Assembly: GCA_017885225.1 (NCBI GenBank)
Contig: JAFNGM010000226.1
Location: 9,211 to 15,199 of the forward strand
Reading direction: 5' to 3'
Length of the DNA: 5,989 nt
Origin: Syntrophaceae bacterium
GTDB taxonomy: Bacteria > Desulfobacterota > Syntrophia > Syntrophales > UBA2185
Shown: one piece after another, positions 5,150-5,989 of the stretch
How the letters are laid out: each line of letters begins with the position of its first letter
How positions within the stretch are numbered: position 1 is the first letter of the stretch
The notes under the pieces: model-generated
What the model was told of the DNA's origin: nothing
What the model saw: the letters and a program-made list of their open reading frames with translations, nothing else
The model's database searches: none
Position numbers and translations under genes: made by a program

Positions 5150-5227
5150 AATACAATAAATACAATAACAACACCGCAATTCCGCGGATTCATCTTTATT
5201 TATGTAGCGGCAGCGTCAGTATTTCTG
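5150..5227 (+). other. In-frame upstream extension of the YhhN gene encoding its probable first transmembrane helix
   Basis: In the frame of the YhhN gene this stretch contains no stop. From 5156 it reads I-N-T-I-T-T-P-Q-F-R-G, then a hydrophobic run of about 19 residues ending at the conventional start region. YhhN proteins normally have eight helices and 205-230 residues, and the extension brings this one to 226 residues and eight helices. The first stop upstream is TAA at 5120-5122. The region is either translated from a non-canonical codon or carries a mutation or sequencing error at an original ATG. Confidence 0.5.
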
Positions 5228-5836
5228 GTGCTCCTGGCAATGGATATGGCCGGTATCGGCCGCACAGTTCTTAAAGCCATTCCGGTGAGCACGTTGATGG
5301 TTCTGGTGCTTCGGGATATGCGGGGTTTTGTCAGAATCTGCCTGACCGGAGCCCTGTTTTGCTCCGTATGCGGAGATATTCTGCTTGATTTGCCATTCGC
5401 AAACATTTTTATCTTCGGACTGGTGGCCTTTCTTGTGGCTCATCTTTTCTACACCGTCTTATTCTTACGGTATGCGAAACGCCCTGAGAGATTCGGCAAA
5501 GTAATGATAGCGGGGCTTGTCCTTTCCGCCGGCGTTATGATATGGATCTTCCGCGGCATAGCCCCGGGTCTGTACGGCCCCGTGGTGCTCTACATTGTGG
5601 TGATTGTCACAATGAGCATCGGAGCGCTCCTGGTTCCCGCCAAAAACAACGGGCTGTTCTGGGGCGCCCTTATATTTATCGCCTCCGATGTGGTTCTGGC
5701 GTTCAACAAATTCCTTATGGCCGTCCCCTATGGACGGGTAATCAACATCAGCCTGTATTTCATTGCCCAATTCATGATAATCATGGCTGCCCGGGCCATT
5801 TGGTCAGATACGCACGAAGCAGCGGTGCGTAAATAA
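5228..5836 (+). CDS. YhhN/TMEM86-family integral membrane protein (lysoplasmalogenase-like); N-terminus probably extends further upstream
   Basis: From GTG 5228 there are 202 residues and seven likely membrane segments. Family landmarks, numbered from that GTG, are K16 with P20 (VLKAIPVS), the G49-D50 pair in SVCGDILL, S153-D154 in IASDVVLAF and YFIAQF (177-182). YhhN/TMEM86 proteins cleave the vinyl-ether bond of lysoplasmalogens in animals; bacterial members are less studied but likely act on ether or lysolipids in the inner membrane. The frame stays open upstream to 5123. It encodes a further hydrophobic segment, FIFIYVAAASVFLVLLAM, which would supply the missing first helix and give the usual eight. 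No ATG, GTG or TTG precedes 5228 in that stretch, so the real start is uncertain; ATA at 5156 follows a good Shine-Dalgarno and would add 24 residues. The next gene is 49 bp downstream on the same strand with no terminator between. Confidence 0.85.
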   Translation: MLLAMDMAGIGRTVLKAIPVSTLMVLVLRDMRGFVRICLTGALFCSVCGDILLDLPFANIFIFGLVAFLVAHLFYTVLFLRYAKRPERFGKVMIAGLVLSAGVMIWIFRGIAPGLYGPVVLYIVVIVTMSIGALLVPAKNNGLFWGALIFIASDVVLAFNKFLMAVPYGRVINISLYFIAQFMIIMAARAIWSDTHEAAVRK

Positions 5837-5885
5837 ATATTATGCGGGTGAAGGCAAGATCCCTAAACCACATGAAGGGAAAACG

Positions 5886-5989
5886 ATGATTACAGCACAT
5901 GAAAGTTCCTTGATCGGCATCGATGGGCGGCCCCGTTTCGGCATCTACAATGGACCTCTGACATCCCTCAATCTGGAAGATTTCCGTCC
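5886..5989 (+). CDS. Unidentified protein, N-terminal fragment (possibly DUF2804-like); 3' end outside window
   Basis: ATG at 5886 is preceded by GAAGGGA (5874-5880), a good Shine-Dalgarno with 5-bp spacing, and the frame is open to the right edge (34 codons). It contains LIGIDGRPRFGIYNGPLTSL (residues 9-28) followed by NLEDFR. There is no signal peptide and no hydrophobic segment so far. The lead pattern (a D-G-x-P-x-F-G-x-Y/F motif followed by P and N-x-x-D/E-F) reminds me of the start of DUF2804 proteins, but this is from memory and weak. It follows the YhhN gene by 49 bp on the same strand with no visible terminator, so co-transcription is likely. Confidence 0.6.
   Translation, partial: MITAHESSLIGIDGRPRFGIYNGPLTSLNLEDFR

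Noticed and set aside
4965..5174. 69-codon minus-strand frame across the terminator and the upstream YhhN region
   Set aside because: It crosses a strong plus-strand terminator, its composition looks random and it has no Shine-Dalgarno.
5842..5889. 15-codon ORF overlapping the start of the last gene (ATGA overlap)
   Set aside because: No Shine-Dalgarno and no recognisable product; the following gene has its own good ribosome binding site, so translational coupling is not needed.

Overview
The window is about 6 kb of bacterial chromosome with moderate GC content, dense coding and AT-richer gaps between genes. The gene mix is a SulP transporter fused to STAS and cyclic-nucleotide-binding domains, a type-1 thiolase-like protein (SCP2-like with an extra C-terminal domain) and a YhhN/TMEM86 membrane protein. 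This mix would fit an anaerobic, lipid-metabolising lineage such as the Desulfobacterota (former Deltaproteobacteria). That placement is an inference from gene families only. I see no insertion sequence, phage gene, CRISPR array, rRNA or tRNA.

Layout, left to right. (1) The 3' part of an alpha/beta-hydrolase esterase gene (+ strand) enters from the left edge and ends at 597. (2) It converges, after a 40-bp gap, on a large minus-strand gene (638-2851) for a SulP anion transporter with STAS and cNMP-binding domains. (3) A 300-bp gap (2852-3151) has no convincing gene but holds several dyads, related direct repeats and a degenerate REP-like element. (4) A second minus-strand gene (3152-4741) encodes the thiolase-like protein. 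Its best promoter places the -10 box only 7 bp before the ATG, so a leaderless mRNA is predicted. (5) A roughly 410-bp gap follows. On the plus strand it carries a sigma70-type promoter (TTGACA, 17 bp, TATTCT), about 220 nt of structured sequence closed by an 11-bp long-range stem, and a strong intrinsic terminator (5035-5075). This is the most interesting stretch: an unrecognised small RNA or a riboswitch/attenuator-type leader. (6) Downstream on the plus strand lies a YhhN-family (lysoplasmalogenase-like) gene with no ordinary start codon at its apparent N-terminus. 49 bp further on is the 5' end of a second gene, probably in the same operon, which runs off the right edge.

Functional reading. 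The esterase, thiolase-like protein and YhhN protein are all plausibly linked to acyl, ester or ether-lipid chemistry. No pathway can be reconstructed from this window, and the transporter's substrate cannot be read from sequence. The thiolase gene and the RNA/YhhN unit are transcribed divergently from two promoters about 45 bp apart, each with a perfect TTGACA -35 box and a 17-bp spacer.
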